Assembly (NCBI RefSeq): GCF_000724545.1
Contig: NZ_JHBV01000039.1
Coordinates: 124,001-188,000, forward strand
Direction of reading: 5' to 3'
Length of the DNA: 64,000 nt
Source: Aureispira sp. CCB-QB1
GTDB lineage: Bacteria > Bacteroidota > Bacteroidia > Chitinophagales > Saprospiraceae
Shown: piece by piece, positions 36,662 through 47,600 of the stretch
Numbering within the stretch: position 1 is the first letter of the stretch
Layout: each line of letters opens with the position of its first letter
Made by a program: the position numbers and the translations under genes
Notes under the pieces: model-generated
What the model was told of the DNA's origin: nothing
The model's database searches: none
Seen by the model: only the letters and a program-made list of their open reading frames with translations

Positions 36662-37138
36662 CTACTGAGGATCAGTTGGTAATAAAAGACAATCAATAGT
36701 TTTAAAGTTATAGTTGGCATCAAATGTTAATTCGCAGGCACGTCCAGCACCAATAGAATCGTATGTGAAATTACCACTAGTAGATTGGATGCCATCATCC
36801 ATAATATCCACGATGTATTTATTGTCCATTTTTTCTACCTCAATAACAAAAAATCCAATCTTTTGACCTGTTTTTTGGGTGCTGTAATTTTGCAATTCTT
36901 TTTTTGTTTTGGGAACAATAGTAGCACTGCCAATTTTCTTTGAGACATTTTGATAAATAGATTTATCTGCTACCTCTATAATGAATTCCGAAGGAACAAT
37001 TTTAAACGTAGTTTTCATTTCCTTTAAATATTGTTCAATAGCAGCATTTAATAATTTAGCATCAGGTTTGGAGATGGTTTGACCAAAGCTTAATGTGGTT
37101 GTAATTAATAGAAACAGCAAGAGAGATGATGTTTTCAT
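36662..37138 (-). CDS. Hypothetical secreted/periplasmic protein
   Basis: This 158-residue protein has a clear signal peptide (SSLLLFLLITTTLSFGQ, cleavage after about residue 19). The mature part is a mixed alpha/beta sequence with YLKEMKTTFKI near the start and a repeated pattern of beta-strand-like stretches (KIGFFVIEVEKMDNKYIVDI). Two cysteines (in GRACEL and IDCLLL) sit near the C-terminus and could form a disulfide. I do not recognise the family. It is monocistronic as far as can be seen, and flanked by gaps of more than 300 bases. Confidence 0.7.
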   Translation of the reverse strand: MKTSSLLLFLLITTTLSFGQTISKPDAKLLNAAIEQYLKEMKTTFKIVPSEFIIEVADKSIYQNVSKKIGSATIVPKTKKELQNYSTQKTGQKIGFFVIEVEKMDNKYIVDIMDDGIQSTSGNFTYDSIGAGRACELTFDANYNFKTIDCLLLPTDPQ

Positions 37139-37498
37139 AGTTATTGGTTTTGTATTTTAAATAATAGTAGCTAGGTGCAGCTATTGCGTAGTACTTTGCG
37201 AGCGTTGCACAGTTGAGAATCAAAAAATAGTGCAAAATGCCACAAAATGGCAATTTACGGTTTATAAATCATTGAGCTTAATACAAAATGATTGCCAATC
37301 TAAAAGTATTTAATAGAACGATGTTATTGGGTAGGAATGATTTAGTTGTGTTAAAACATAAAAAAAACTACTAAATCTCTAAAGAAACCTAGTAGTTGGA
37401 TGTTATTATAGTGTGTGGTATAATAATACCTACAATATAGATAAAAAAGTTAATTTAGCCCCAAACTCTCTCTTTAATTTTGTTTTTTGGACATAAAA
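37139..37498. other. Intergenic region with two hairpins before dehydratase gene
   Basis: 360 bases between divergent genes. Near the dehydratase gene are two inverted repeats: AACTACTA/TAGTAGTT at 37367-37397 and GGTAT/ATACC at 37417-37430. They could form a leader structure. No leader peptide rich in regulatory codons is evident. Confidence 0.4.
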
Positions 37499-38464
37499 AT
37501 GAAAACTATGCAAAAAATAACAAACATTCCAACATTAGAACAGATACAAGCAGCACACAAAGCAATAATGCCCTATGTCCATTATACACCAGTATTGACC
37601 AACTCTAGTATTAATGAGATGATAGGGGCGTCGCTTTATTTTAAGTGTGAAAATTTTCAAAAAATTGGTGCATTTAAAATGCGTGGGGCAACTTGTGCAG
37701 CATTAGCCTTAGATGAAGAGGAAAAAAAGAGTGGCATTGCAACACATTCTTCAGGAAATCACGCACAGGCTGTTGCTTTGACAGCACAGCTACACGGGCT
37801 TAAATCGTATGTGGTTATGCCAGCAACAGCACCCACAATCAAAAAGAATGCAACAAGAGGGTATGGGGCAAATGTAACCATTTGTGAGCCGACCATAGAG
37901 AGTAGGCAAAATACTTTGAGTAAAATCATAGCCGAAACAGGAGCAACATTTATTCCCTCTTACGATCATTATAATGTAATTGCAGGGCAAGCAACGGTTG
38001 CTAAAGAATTGATCGAAACTATAGAGGCTTTGGATGTGGTTATGGCACCTGTAGGAGGTGGTGGATTGATGAGTGGAACGGCATTAAGTACCCATTATCT
38101 ATTGCCTAATGCACAAGTTATCGGCGCAGAGCCAGAGGTAGTTGATGACGCTTATCAGTCTTTTCAATCAGGGACAAAACAAAAACATACAGGGGCTTCT
38201 TCTGTTGCGGATGGTTTGTTGACGAATATAAGCGACCGAACATTTGAAATTATCAAAAAATACGTAACGGACATTATTACAGTAAGTGAAGAAGAGATTG
38301 TGGCAGCAATGCGACTAATTTGGGAGCGTATGAAAATTATTGTAGAACCTTCTTCTTCGGTTCCTTTGGCTGCAATTTTGAAACAAAAAGAACGTTTTAA
38401 AGGGAAGAGGATTGGAGTTATTTTAACAGGTGGTAATGTAGATGTCAATCAATTGCCTTTTTAA
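37499..38464 (+). CDS. PLP-dependent serine/threonine dehydratase or serine racemase
   Basis: This 321-residue fold-type II PLP enzyme starts at ATG 37499 in preference to an in-frame TTG 12 bases earlier; ATG 37508 is also possible. The PLP lysine is in KIGAFKMRGA (Lys60), the substrate loop is SSGNHAQ (84-90), and the phosphate-binding loop is GGGGLMSG (186-193). No C-terminal ACT domain follows, so it is not the isoleucine-regulated IlvA type. Closest functional groups are catabolic threonine dehydratase and serine racemase, which deaminate Ser/Thr to 2-oxo acids or interconvert L- and D-Ser; sequence alone does not separate them. The DUF4403 gene follows after 44 bases. Confidence 0.9.
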   Translation: MKTMQKITNIPTLEQIQAAHKAIMPYVHYTPVLTNSSINEMIGASLYFKCENFQKIGAFKMRGATCAALALDEEEKKSGIATHSSGNHAQAVALTAQLHGLKSYVVMPATAPTIKKNATRGYGANVTICEPTIESRQNTLSKIIAETGATFIPSYDHYNVIAGQATVAKELIETIEALDVVMAPVGGGGLMSGTALSTHYLLPNAQVIGAEPEVVDDAYQSFQSGTKQKHTGASSVADGLLTNISDRTFEIIKKYVTDIITVSEEEIVAAMRLIWERMKIIVEPSSSVPLAAILKQKERFKGKRIGVILTGGNVDVNQLPF

Positions 38465-38508
38465 GTGTATAGACAGAAGAAGTGATTACTTAATACTATA
38501 TTGTTTTT

Positions 38509-40056
38509 ATGAGGAATTATCTGCGGTTTTTTGTGCTTATCGGAATTGCTTTGGTATTGGTGGCTTGCCCAATCAAAAATGAGCGGTTGCCCAAATTTGC
38601 ACTCCCTATTGAATTACCAGTAATGCCAAGTTCTATCGTTCAAATTCCTTTGGTTTTAAAATCGAAGGACTTGAAGCAAGCATTTTATCAGCACTTCCCC
38701 AACCCTGTATTAGAAGGAAAAACCGAGGAGTTGAAGTTGCAGTTGTCAGGGCGAAAAAAAGAGACCGATAAGAATTTTTTAGACAAACTAGCGAGTCCTT
38801 TGTTGAAATGGGTAGACAAAACATTTTATGTTTCTTCTAAATTAGCGTATGCGCTCGATTTGTCAAAATATGATTTTTGGTTTGAAGGCGATCAATTTTA
38901 TGCAGATGTATTGTTAGATGCTAGAACGACCATGCAGCTTAGAAATGAAGCCAAAATTTTGAATGAAAACATTCGATTAAACGGCGATTTGAATTGCCCA
39001 ATGCAAGTGCGTGTGGTATTAAATGGCAAAATTGAATTGACTAAAGAGGCAAGTATTAACATCCTCTTGAATGACGATGATGCAAAAATAAAATTTCAAA
39101 AGGTTTGTTCCTCTAAGGCAATTCAAAACATAGATTTTCCTGAGTTGTTACGTCCCATTGTAGAACCAGTGAAAAGGCGGATTAGCAAGACAATTAATAA
39201 AATTATCACACAGCAACTACAACGCCTATTAAATCATGATCAAACAGGGAGCTATTTGAGTTTTAAAGAAAAAATTGACGCTGCTGCTTGGCAACTAGGC
39301 AAACCCTATGAACTTACGCAAGGCATTTGGTTGGTGCCCAAAGTAGAACAAGTATTTGTATCGCCTGTATATGGTGTAGGGTTGGGCGTAGAAAATCGCT
39401 TGGAATTCTGCATTGGGGTAAAAGCAAAACCTGTTGTCACTTTGGCAGAAAAAGCCCCTAATGTAGTGATTCCTAAGGAAGTAAATTTTGCTGTAAATCG
39501 TTATCCTTCAGGGACTTTGGTTTGTGTGAATGGAAGTGTGCCTTTGACGTATGCTGCTAAAGAAGCACAAATATTTTTAAAAAACTATGTCGATCAGAAT
39601 TATGCGCAACATGGCTATACGATTGGAAACGTTTCAATTTATCCTAATGGCAATAGAGCGGCTATTGCCATAGAGGTTTTGAAAGCTAAAAACAACCAAT
39701 TGAAAGCGACTCTTTATCTTTCTGGTGTTCCAAAGTATGATACCTCCACACAAGAAGTGTATTTAAGTGATTTAAAATTCACAACCCAATCTAAAAATAT
39801 ACTACTTCAAGTAGGAGAGTGGTTGATGCACCCTAAAATTATGAAACAACTCAAAGAAAACCTTCGGTTTGGTATTTCAAGTGAATTAAAAAGGTTGCAA
39901 AAAGAATTAAATTACTTTCAGATAGAGGAACATATGGGAACCTTAACAGGTCGTTTCCCTACTTTGGATGTGCAAGAAATTTTTATTAGCGAGCATTACT
40001 TTGAAGTGTATTTACAAGCAGAAGGAGCTTTAGATTTTAAGATTAAATGGCAATAG
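38509..40056 (+). CDS. DUF4403 family lipoprotein
   Basis: This 515-residue predicted lipoprotein has a signal ending in LVLVAC (Cys at about residue 20). The body contains long amphipathic beta regions and two related halves, fitting DUF4403, a family with a proposed TULIP-like lipid-binding fold. Recognisable segments are INFDFPELLRP-like IQNIDFPELLRPIVEP, then ITQQLQRLLNHD, GIWLVPKVEQVFVSPVYG and the final beta-rich tail ending EGALDFKIKW. Biochemical role unknown. It lies 44 bases after the dehydratase gene and probably shares its transcript, though no functional link is apparent. Confidence 0.82.
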   Translation: MRNYLRFFVLIGIALVLVACPIKNERLPKFALPIELPVMPSSIVQIPLVLKSKDLKQAFYQHFPNPVLEGKTEELKLQLSGRKKETDKNFLDKLASPLLKWVDKTFYVSSKLAYALDLSKYDFWFEGDQFYADVLLDARTTMQLRNEAKILNENIRLNGDLNCPMQVRVVLNGKIELTKEASINILLNDDDAKIKFQKVCSSKAIQNIDFPELLRPIVEPVKRRISKTINKIITQQLQRLLNHDQTGSYLSFKEKIDAAAWQLGKPYELTQGIWLVPKVEQVFVSPVYGVGLGVENRLEFCIGVKAKPVVTLAEKAPNVVIPKEVNFAVNRYPSGTLVCVNGSVPLTYAAKEAQIFLKNYVDQNYAQHGYTIGNVSIYPNGNRAAIAIEVLKAKNNQLKATLYLSGVPKYDTSTQEVYLSDLKFTTQSKNILLQVGEWLMHPKIMKQLKENLRFGISSELKRLQKELNYFQIEEHMGTLTGRFPTLDVQEIFISEHYFEVYLQAEGALDFKIKWQ

Positions 40057-40065
40057 GTTGGGAGT

Positions 40066-40110
40066 AAAAAAACGTTGGTTTTTGTCAAGAAAAATACAAA
40101 AACCAACGTT
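40066..40110 (-). terminator. Terminator of GH73 gene (also near DUF4403 stop)
   Basis: AACGTTGGTTTTTGT pairs perfectly with ACAAAAACCAACGTT (15 bp) around a 10-base loop. On the - strand it is followed by seven T residues, so it terminates the glucosaminidase gene. The + strand side has no T run, though the hairpin may still stabilise the DUF4403 transcript end. Confidence 0.85.
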
Positions 40111-40136
40111 GGGAAGAGTGGCATCAATAAACTCCA

Positions 40137-40688
40137 TTAAGCCATAGGATATTCCAATTCTTCCAAATGTAAAAAATCAATCATGACGGTCAATTTTTTA
40201 CTGTATTTATCTCTATGATTAAAACCGCAATCTTGTAAGCCTTTGATAAAACTAGGCAAGTCGTCAATTGCAATTTCTTTTAAGGGAGCATAACGCTCCA
40301 TGTTGAACATATTGATATAGTAATCAAAACATTCGTCTAGAGATGAAAAATCTCTGTAACCTGCTTTCCCATTTTTATAAATGCGTATGCCCAAGTGATT
40401 GTTCTTTTTTTGTGCATAAACACTACGACCATAACCTGTTTCTAAACAAGCAATAGCAATAGTTATAGGAGCTGGAATCGATTGCTCTTTTTGAGCCTTG
40501 ATGGCATAAGGATAAATTTTCTCAACATATTCCCTAGCATGATCAATTGTAATGACAGAGAAATCAGGAATAAATTCCTCGATAGGCTCTGGTGCTAAAT
40601 TTTCTTCTACTCCAGAAGCAGGGATAGCTTCTGTGTGTTGTGTGTGTGTTGCCACACAAATCGCCAATGCTGCAAATAGATGCTTCAT
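40137..40688 (-). CDS. Secreted glucosaminidase-domain (GH73) protein
   Basis: This 183-residue protein has an N-terminal signal (HLFAALAICVATHTQ). The body has the mannosyl-glycoprotein endo-beta-N-acetylglucosaminidase domain seen in FlgJ and autolysins: PAPITIAIACLETGYGRS with the likely catalytic Glu83, then KKNNHLGIR, YRDFSSLDECFDYYINM and the C-terminal helix. It is predicted to cut peptidoglycan glycan chains, in wall remodelling or turnover. It is short for the family because no cell-wall binding repeats follow. Single gene with its own terminator. Confidence 0.9.
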   Translation of the reverse strand: MKHLFAALAICVATHTQHTEAIPASGVEENLAPEPIEEFIPDFSVITIDHAREYVEKIYPYAIKAQKEQSIPAPITIAIACLETGYGRSVYAQKKNNHLGIRIYKNGKAGYRDFSSLDECFDYYINMFNMERYAPLKEIAIDDLPSFIKGLQDCGFNHRDKYSKKLTVMIDFLHLEELEYPMA

Positions 40689-41360
40689 AACGGAAAAAGT
40701 ACGGTAACATTACCCAAAAGGTTTCTGAAAAGAAAAAATGTTTATGTACTTGATTTACCTTAGTATGTTTCTTTGTTCCGAGCTTGTAAAGCATTGATTT
40801 GAAATCAAATTCAATTGCTTTAAGGTAAATATAGTTGTATTTTTAGTTAACAAAACTACAAGCTTTGTCTGTAAAAGACCGTTTTTACTTTTAGCAATAA
40901 TTATGCCTTTTGTGTAAGTTGTTGATTTGTAGTTATTTGTGTTTGTTTTGTGTCTTCCTTGTAACAAAAGAATAGAAGTTATTGATTTGTTAAGAAAACC
41001 TTATTTTATAAGGTAAAAGAAAGAGAATCGAAATTTTTATTTGTTTGGGAAAAATCTATTTTTTGACAAATGGATGGTTCTATTCTGACAGATTGGGTTC
41101 TAATTTGGAACAAAAGTCTCAAAATGAGTTTTTTTATCTCCATCTGACAGGCATTGGATAGGCAACGTATAATCATCAATAGTACCACTTGCTAAGGCGC
41201 TTGTTTTGATCGTTATCGTGCTAAAAAGAAGCATTACCTTGTGTCAATACTGTGTGGTAAAATAAAAAAATCTACAACCACATGATGCGATCCATAGTAG
41301 GAGCCCCGCTAAGTATGATTGTTGGTAAGTTTCTTATGGAAAAATAATCCGTTTTTTATT
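40689..41360. other. Intergenic region, no gene recognised
   Basis: 672 bases between divergent genes. Short antisense reading frames (for example 41006-41188) have no signal, motif or plausible start site. No tRNA-like fold or known repeat was recognised. It should contain promoters for the GH73 and the lipoprotein genes. Confidence 0.45.
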
Positions 41361-42041
41361 ATGAAAATGAGAATATATAGCTGTTTAAGTTTGTTTGTGA
41401 CAGTTCTTTTTTTGGGAAATTCGTGTCAAACTAAGAGAGAGGGTAAAGTTTATAGAGTAGAAGAACGATTAGTAAGAGATACTGTTTATTTGTCAATGCC
41501 AAGGAGAGACTGGCAAAAAGATTTTGGTTTGAGTCATAATCCTAATGAAGATACAATTTTGGGAAATCCAGCGAGTATGTATCTAAATAATGTTCATTGT
41601 TCAGGATTAGCAAAGGCTTTTTATTATGGGCAATACAAACCAACCGATGACTTTATAACACCCGAATTATTAAATTTAGCCTTGACAGAACAAGATAGTT
41701 TGAGACCATTTTATCTTTGGTGTTTGAGTAAAACAATTCTTATATCTGATGGTGCACTTGGAGAATATATAGGCTCTCCTGCCAGAGCATTTATAGAGCA
41801 GTATCCCAAAGCATTTTTTGAACTGATGGATAAGGAAAACTCGCCCCAGTTGTATAACAAATGGGTTAGTGGTATTCGTTATAGCGGTCTGCTTGATTTC
41901 TACTATACAGATAAACGCTTTTCCCGTTCGGAAATTCAGCAAATATTAGAAAAAGAGATGCTAAAAAATTGCGTGTCGTGTTCTGCTCAAATAAAGCAAA
42001 GAATTAGTCGTTTGACGAAGGATATAGTGGCGGTAGAGTAG
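41361..42041 (+). CDS. Hypothetical lipoprotein
   Basis: This 226-residue protein starts at ATG 41361, which gives a lipoprotein signal (LSLFVTVLFLGNSC); an upstream in-frame start adds 14 residues and weakens the signal. The mature part is mostly helical, with HCSGLAKAFYYGQ, LRPFYLWCLSKTI, EYIGSPARAFIEQYP and a C-terminal CVSC pair in EMLKNCVSCSAQIK. I do not recognise the family. It sits 150 bases upstream of gyrB on the same strand, but gyrB has a promoter-like element of its own. Confidence 0.75.
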   Translation: MKMRIYSCLSLFVTVLFLGNSCQTKREGKVYRVEERLVRDTVYLSMPRRDWQKDFGLSHNPNEDTILGNPASMYLNNVHCSGLAKAFYYGQYKPTDDFITPELLNLALTEQDSLRPFYLWCLSKTILISDGALGEYIGSPARAFIEQYPKAFFELMDKENSPQLYNKWVSGIRYSGLLDFYYTDKRFSRSEIQQILEKEMLKNCVSCSAQIKQRISRLTKDIVAVE

Positions 42042-42167
42042 CTTGTTGAGGAGACGAATAAACTCAAATTTTTTTAATTTGTTCTTCTTTGAGTTGTCCT
42101 TGTTTTTGGGGGATAAAAAAAGCAAAATAAGCCTTATTTTTGTGCTGAAAAATATTATCTAATTTAG

Positions 42168-44168
<2,001 letters not shown>

Positions 44169-44178
44169 AAAATATCAG

Positions 44179-44213
44179 AAGCTGCTTGTATCAATTCAAG
44201 CAGCTTTTTTTTT
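44179..44213 (+). terminator. Intrinsic terminator of gyrB
   Basis: AAGCTGCTTG pairs with CAAGCAGCTT (10 bp) around an 8-base loop, followed by a nine-T run; 10 bases after the stop codon. Confidence 0.92.
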
Positions 44214-44241
44214 ATATTGAATTAAGAATAGTGATTACCTA

Positions 44242-44345
44242 TGGTGCTACTTCGTGGATCGTTGATTCATCGTTTGTTGCTACTACGTGCTGCTTCGTGA
44301 GATCGCCAGTTTAGTTAGCAATGCTGTTAACTATTGTTAGAAAGA
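44242..44345. repeat. REP-like repeat cluster
   Basis: Several short palindromic, GC-richer pieces (GCTACTTCGTGG, GCTGCTTCGTGAGATCGC) are followed by AGTTAGCAATGCTGTTAACTATTG. Related words occur at 35821, 46979, 50019 and 50640. It looks like a degenerate member of the dispersed intergenic family. Confidence 0.55.
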
Positions 44346-44374
44346 AATCGACTAATTTATAAAACAACCCAATT

Positions 44375-45394
44375 ATGCACGCAGGAAGACAATATTCCCT
44401 TTTACATACCTTGTTTTGGACTAGTAAATACATTCTTATTTTTGCAATTTGGTCTACTATTGTAGTGCTTCTTTATTCTACTTTAGAAATAAAATGGATT
44501 GGAATACCTTGGCTACCGATAGCTTTAGTTGGAACAGCAATTGCTTTTTATTTAGGGTTTAAAAATAATTCGGCATATGATCGCTTGTGGGAAGCTCGAA
44601 AAATATGGGGCGGAATTGTTAACTCTAGTCGAACATTAGGAGTCATGGCACGTGATTTTGTAACCAATGAATATGCCAATGAACGCCTCTCTCAAACCGA
44701 ATTACAAAAAATACACCGTCGCTTAATCTACCGACATATTGCTTGGTTGTATGCCTTGACGTTTCAATTAAGAGAGCCCAAGCCTTGGGAGCACAACAAT
44801 AAAAAATCAGCCAAAAATAGAATGTCTTTTGATACGGATCCTAAGCCAGAACGGTACGATTATCTCAAACAATTTATTAGTACAGAAGATTTTGCCTACA
44901 TCAGTTCCAAGACAAACCGAGCTGTTCAATTGTTGAGTTTGCAATCTAAAGATTTAAAAGAGTTGAAATCCAAAGGGTTGATTGATAATTTTAGGCACAT
45001 GGAAATGAAAGGATTAATTGAAAAACTCTATGCTTTACAAGGAAAGTGCGAGCGAATTAAAAATTATCCTTTCCCTCGCCAATACGCTTCTGTGAATGTC
45101 TTTTTTGTTTGGTTGTTTAGTTTCTTGTTGCCCTTTGCAATGGTTCATGAATTTAGCCAAACAGGTGGTTGTTTTATTTGGTTGACTGTTCCTTTGTGTG
45201 TCGTTGTTTCGTGGGTTTTTCATACGATGGAGGTTATTGGTGACTTTAGCGAAAATCCATTCGAGGGCTTGTTTAATGACGTACCAATGACTTCTTTATC
45301 TAGAACGATTGAAATAGATTTGAGAGAAATGCTAGATGAAACGGATCTTCCTGTACCTATTAAGCCTGTGACTAAGTTTAAAATTTTGTTGTAA
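44375..45394 (+). CDS. Bestrophin-family anion channel
   Basis: This 339-residue membrane protein belongs to the bestrophin/UPF0187 family, pentameric chloride or anion channels of the inner membrane. Visible hallmarks are the first helix region (SKYILIFAIWSTIVVLLY), then IPWLPIALVGTAIAFYLGF, the motif NNSAYDRLWEARKIWGGIVN, and a C-terminal GDFSENPFEGLFNDVPM. Two late hydrophobic helices (FFVWLFSFLLPFAMV and FIWLTVPLCVVVSWVF) complete the fold. It stands alone after the gyrB terminator and a repeat-rich gap. Physiological ion and regulation are unknown. Confidence 0.92.
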   Translation: MHAGRQYSLLHTLFWTSKYILIFAIWSTIVVLLYSTLEIKWIGIPWLPIALVGTAIAFYLGFKNNSAYDRLWEARKIWGGIVNSSRTLGVMARDFVTNEYANERLSQTELQKIHRRLIYRHIAWLYALTFQLREPKPWEHNNKKSAKNRMSFDTDPKPERYDYLKQFISTEDFAYISSKTNRAVQLLSLQSKDLKELKSKGLIDNFRHMEMKGLIEKLYALQGKCERIKNYPFPRQYASVNVFFVWLFSFLLPFAMVHEFSQTGGCFIWLTVPLCVVVSWVFHTMEVIGDFSENPFEGLFNDVPMTSLSRTIEIDLREMLDETDLPVPIKPVTKFKILL

Positions 45395-45503
45395 CCTTAC
45401 TCTAGATCGTTAGTCCCTGTGGTTGTGAGTTCGCATAGCTCGATTCGCTATTACTACATGGTTTCAATGGAGTTTGTCTAGAGCCTTTTTAATAGTTATA
45501 ATC

Positions 45504-46973
45504 ATGAATAGAATAGCCAAGGTAGGCGATGTATATGCTTTATGGAATGAAGTGTTGCAATTATGGACGTTAATACAAGTGATACAAGAGAATGAAAAGG
45601 GCAATATAGCTCTTTTAGATCTAGAAAATACCTTTGATGAAATCCCGACGGTTACCAATTTGGTTGATTTGAAACCTTTGATAATTAATCATCATAATTG
45701 GAAAGGAGAATATAGTTGTCGATATATTGGCACCAAAAGAGTACCCAAGCGGATTATATACATCGGCAATAATACTCCTATTTTAGATTTAGAGATTAGA
45801 AGTTATTCCATAGGTTGGCCCAAAAATGTATTACAAGTGATACTACAACATCAGTGGAATCAGTTGCCTAAATCGCTGCGAGTTGCTTATAAAACGGCGA
45901 AAGCATCTAAGGAGACTGTGGAGGTAGGAGGACGCTCAAGACGTATTGATTCAACAACAGTTTATATAGAACCAGAAGATGAAATACTTCTTACCGAGCT
46001 TCAAAAAATGCCTGCATTAACAGATATTTATTATAGGGGGACAAGCAATGAGTTAATTCCTTTGGTAGAAAAAAATCCGTTAATATCTACCTTAGAATGG
46101 AAAGAACATCGACAAAAAGTAGTGGACATTAGTAGAACAAATATTAGGAAATTAGAATTGGATGTTACGTTTCTCGAAGAGCTTATATTGAATGCATCTA
46201 TTCGTTCGGTGTCTTTTATAGGAGATTTAGAGCAATTAAACAAGTTGAAAATTCATCATCCTTTGGGGGGAAAGTTTTTAGAAGTGGATATGTATCTTGT
46301 TAAGTCAAATATTGAACTTCCAAATTTGAATTTGCCCAATCTAGAAGAAATACGTTTGGTGGTCAATCAAATAGACATTAAACAGTTGGTAAGTTTTTAT
46401 CCTAATCTTCGAACTATAGCTATTTGGGGAAATCCTGGAATCATTCACCACTTCAATTATTTTGGAAAATTTAAGCACCTAGAACATCTACAACTAAATG
46501 ATTTGTTTGGTTTTGGTAAGCAAGATTTTCCTGCTCCAGAAATGCTGCCTCATCTAGAGTTTTTATGGTTGACTAGTATTCCTAAAGAGGCGGGAACGTA
46601 TGCAAAAAAGCATTTTAAAGAAATTTCTTCTTTGAGTGTAACCAAATTACGTAATGAAAAATGGTTGGCAGAAAATTTAAACAACCCTTTTCGAAGTTGG
46701 GATGGTAGAGAAGGCATCTCTACTGCCAATGCCAAGAAAGCATTCAAAGCTTTTAAGGTACTTAATTCTGGTATTGAAAAACAGTCGGACAAAGAAGCTA
46801 TAGTAGTGTTGTTTTCCAACTTTATTGATGTTTTTAATAAGATGGATACTCACGGAGTGATAGATACGATGGCTCGAGAGGAAATTTATGAGGTTTATAT
46901 GGAGTTGGCTAAAAAGTCATCTATCAATGAACAAGAGCTATTTGAAATTTTTGAAAAAAATAGGGATTTTTAA
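45504..46973 (+). CDS. LRR-like protein with Imm26-like N-terminus
   Basis: This 489-residue cytoplasmic-looking protein starts at ATG 45504; a TTG start 30 bases earlier is possible but less likely. Residues about 1-100 (IAKVGDVYALWNEVLQLW, then NIALLDLENTFDEIP) resemble immunity protein 26-type folds. Residues about 150-400 contain degenerate leucine-rich units (LELDVTFLEELILNA, LPNLEEIRLVVNQID, FKHLEHLQLNDLFGF, LPHLEFLWLTSIP). A helical C-terminal part with ANAKKAFKAFKVLNSGIEKQ follows. The combination suggests a toxin-neutralising or interaction protein, but no toxin gene adjoins it. Both domain calls rest on by-eye similarity. Confidence 0.6.
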   Translation: MNRIAKVGDVYALWNEVLQLWTLIQVIQENEKGNIALLDLENTFDEIPTVTNLVDLKPLIINHHNWKGEYSCRYIGTKRVPKRIIYIGNNTPILDLEIRSYSIGWPKNVLQVILQHQWNQLPKSLRVAYKTAKASKETVEVGGRSRRIDSTTVYIEPEDEILLTELQKMPALTDIYYRGTSNELIPLVEKNPLISTLEWKEHRQKVVDISRTNIRKLELDVTFLEELILNASIRSVSFIGDLEQLNKLKIHHPLGGKFLEVDMYLVKSNIELPNLNLPNLEEIRLVVNQIDIKQLVSFYPNLRTIAIWGNPGIIHHFNYFGKFKHLEHLQLNDLFGFGKQDFPAPEMLPHLEFLWLTSIPKEAGTYAKKHFKEISSLSVTKLRNEKWLAENLNNPFRSWDGREGISTANAKKAFKAFKVLNSGIEKQSDKEAIVVLFSNFIDVFNKMDTHGVIDTMAREEIYEVYMELAKKSSINEQELFEIFEKNRDF

Positions 46974-46978
46974 AATAA

Positions 46979-47064
46979 TCAATAGTTCGTTGAAACCACG
47001 AAGTAGCAGCGCACCCAGCTTGCTGGCTCATGACCGCAGGGAGTAACTAAGCTAACTACTAAAT
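46979..47064. repeat. Short member of the repeat family (R3)
   Basis: The left end CAATAGTTCGTTG is the same as that of R1 and R2, the middle has CCACGAAGTAGCAGCGC, and the right end is GCTAACTACTAA. The inner AT-rich half of R1/R2 is missing, so it looks like a deletion derivative of about 86 bases. Confidence 0.6.
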
Positions 47065-47087
47065 AATAGAACTCTAAGATATTTTTT

Positions 47088-47468
47088 TTAAAACATAGTG
47101 TTGTTGTTGGCAGATGTTGGGGGAACCTGCTGAATAGCATCCCAGTGTTCAATAATTTTTCCTTGTTCGTCAAACCTAAAAAAGTCCATTGTTACGTATT
47201 CTTTGTTTGCATCTGGCCAAACTTGATGAGTATGCAACGCTACCAAGTCTCCTTCTGCAATAGCTCGAACAAACTCAATAGATTTGCGAGGATAATTTTT
47301 TGCTAAATCTTCGAAATAGGCAATAAACGCTTCTTTGCCATCTCCAACGGAAGGGTTATGTTGAATATATTGTGCTCCAACATATAGCTCGGTAGCTTTT
47401 TGGGGATTACCCTCATAGGCCATTTTATAAAATTCAATGGCATTTTTTTTATTATCTTGTCTGCTCAT
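47088..47468 (-). CDS. SnoaL-like / NTF2-fold protein
   Basis: This 126-residue protein has a single NTF2-like cone-fold domain. It opens with KKNAIEFYKMAYEGNPQKAT, then YIQHNPSVGDGKEAF, VRAIAEGDLVALHTHQVW, MDFFRFDEQGKIIEHWD, which is the usual SnoaL-like pattern with the IQHNP and EHWD motifs. Such proteins may be small-molecule isomerases or binding proteins; substrate unknown. No signal peptide. Possibly cytoplasmic. Single gene downstream of the rlmF gene on the same strand, with a 130-base gap. Confidence 0.85.
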   Translation of the reverse strand: MSRQDNKKNAIEFYKMAYEGNPQKATELYVGAQYIQHNPSVGDGKEAFIAYFEDLAKNYPRKSIEFVRAIAEGDLVALHTHQVWPDANKEYVTMDFFRFDEQGKIIEHWDAIQQVPPTSANNNTMF

Positions 47469-47600
47469 ATTTTCAATTTATTTTTATAATGCTCTCAACA
47501 CATTTATAACTAAAGAGGTTCAAAAAAACATTATTTAAGTAGGACTTTTAGGTCTCTGTCTTAAGCTTGTTACAAAAAAGAAGATCATTAAATACACCAA

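Noticed and set aside
37487-37498. TTG start for the dehydratase gene
   Set aside because: An ATG 12 bases downstream in the same frame is a more usual start and conserved sequence begins later still.
41006-41188. 60-codon antisense frame in the gap between the GH73 and lipoprotein genes
   Set aside because: No recognisable start context, motif or signal; composition is that of non-coding AT-rich DNA.
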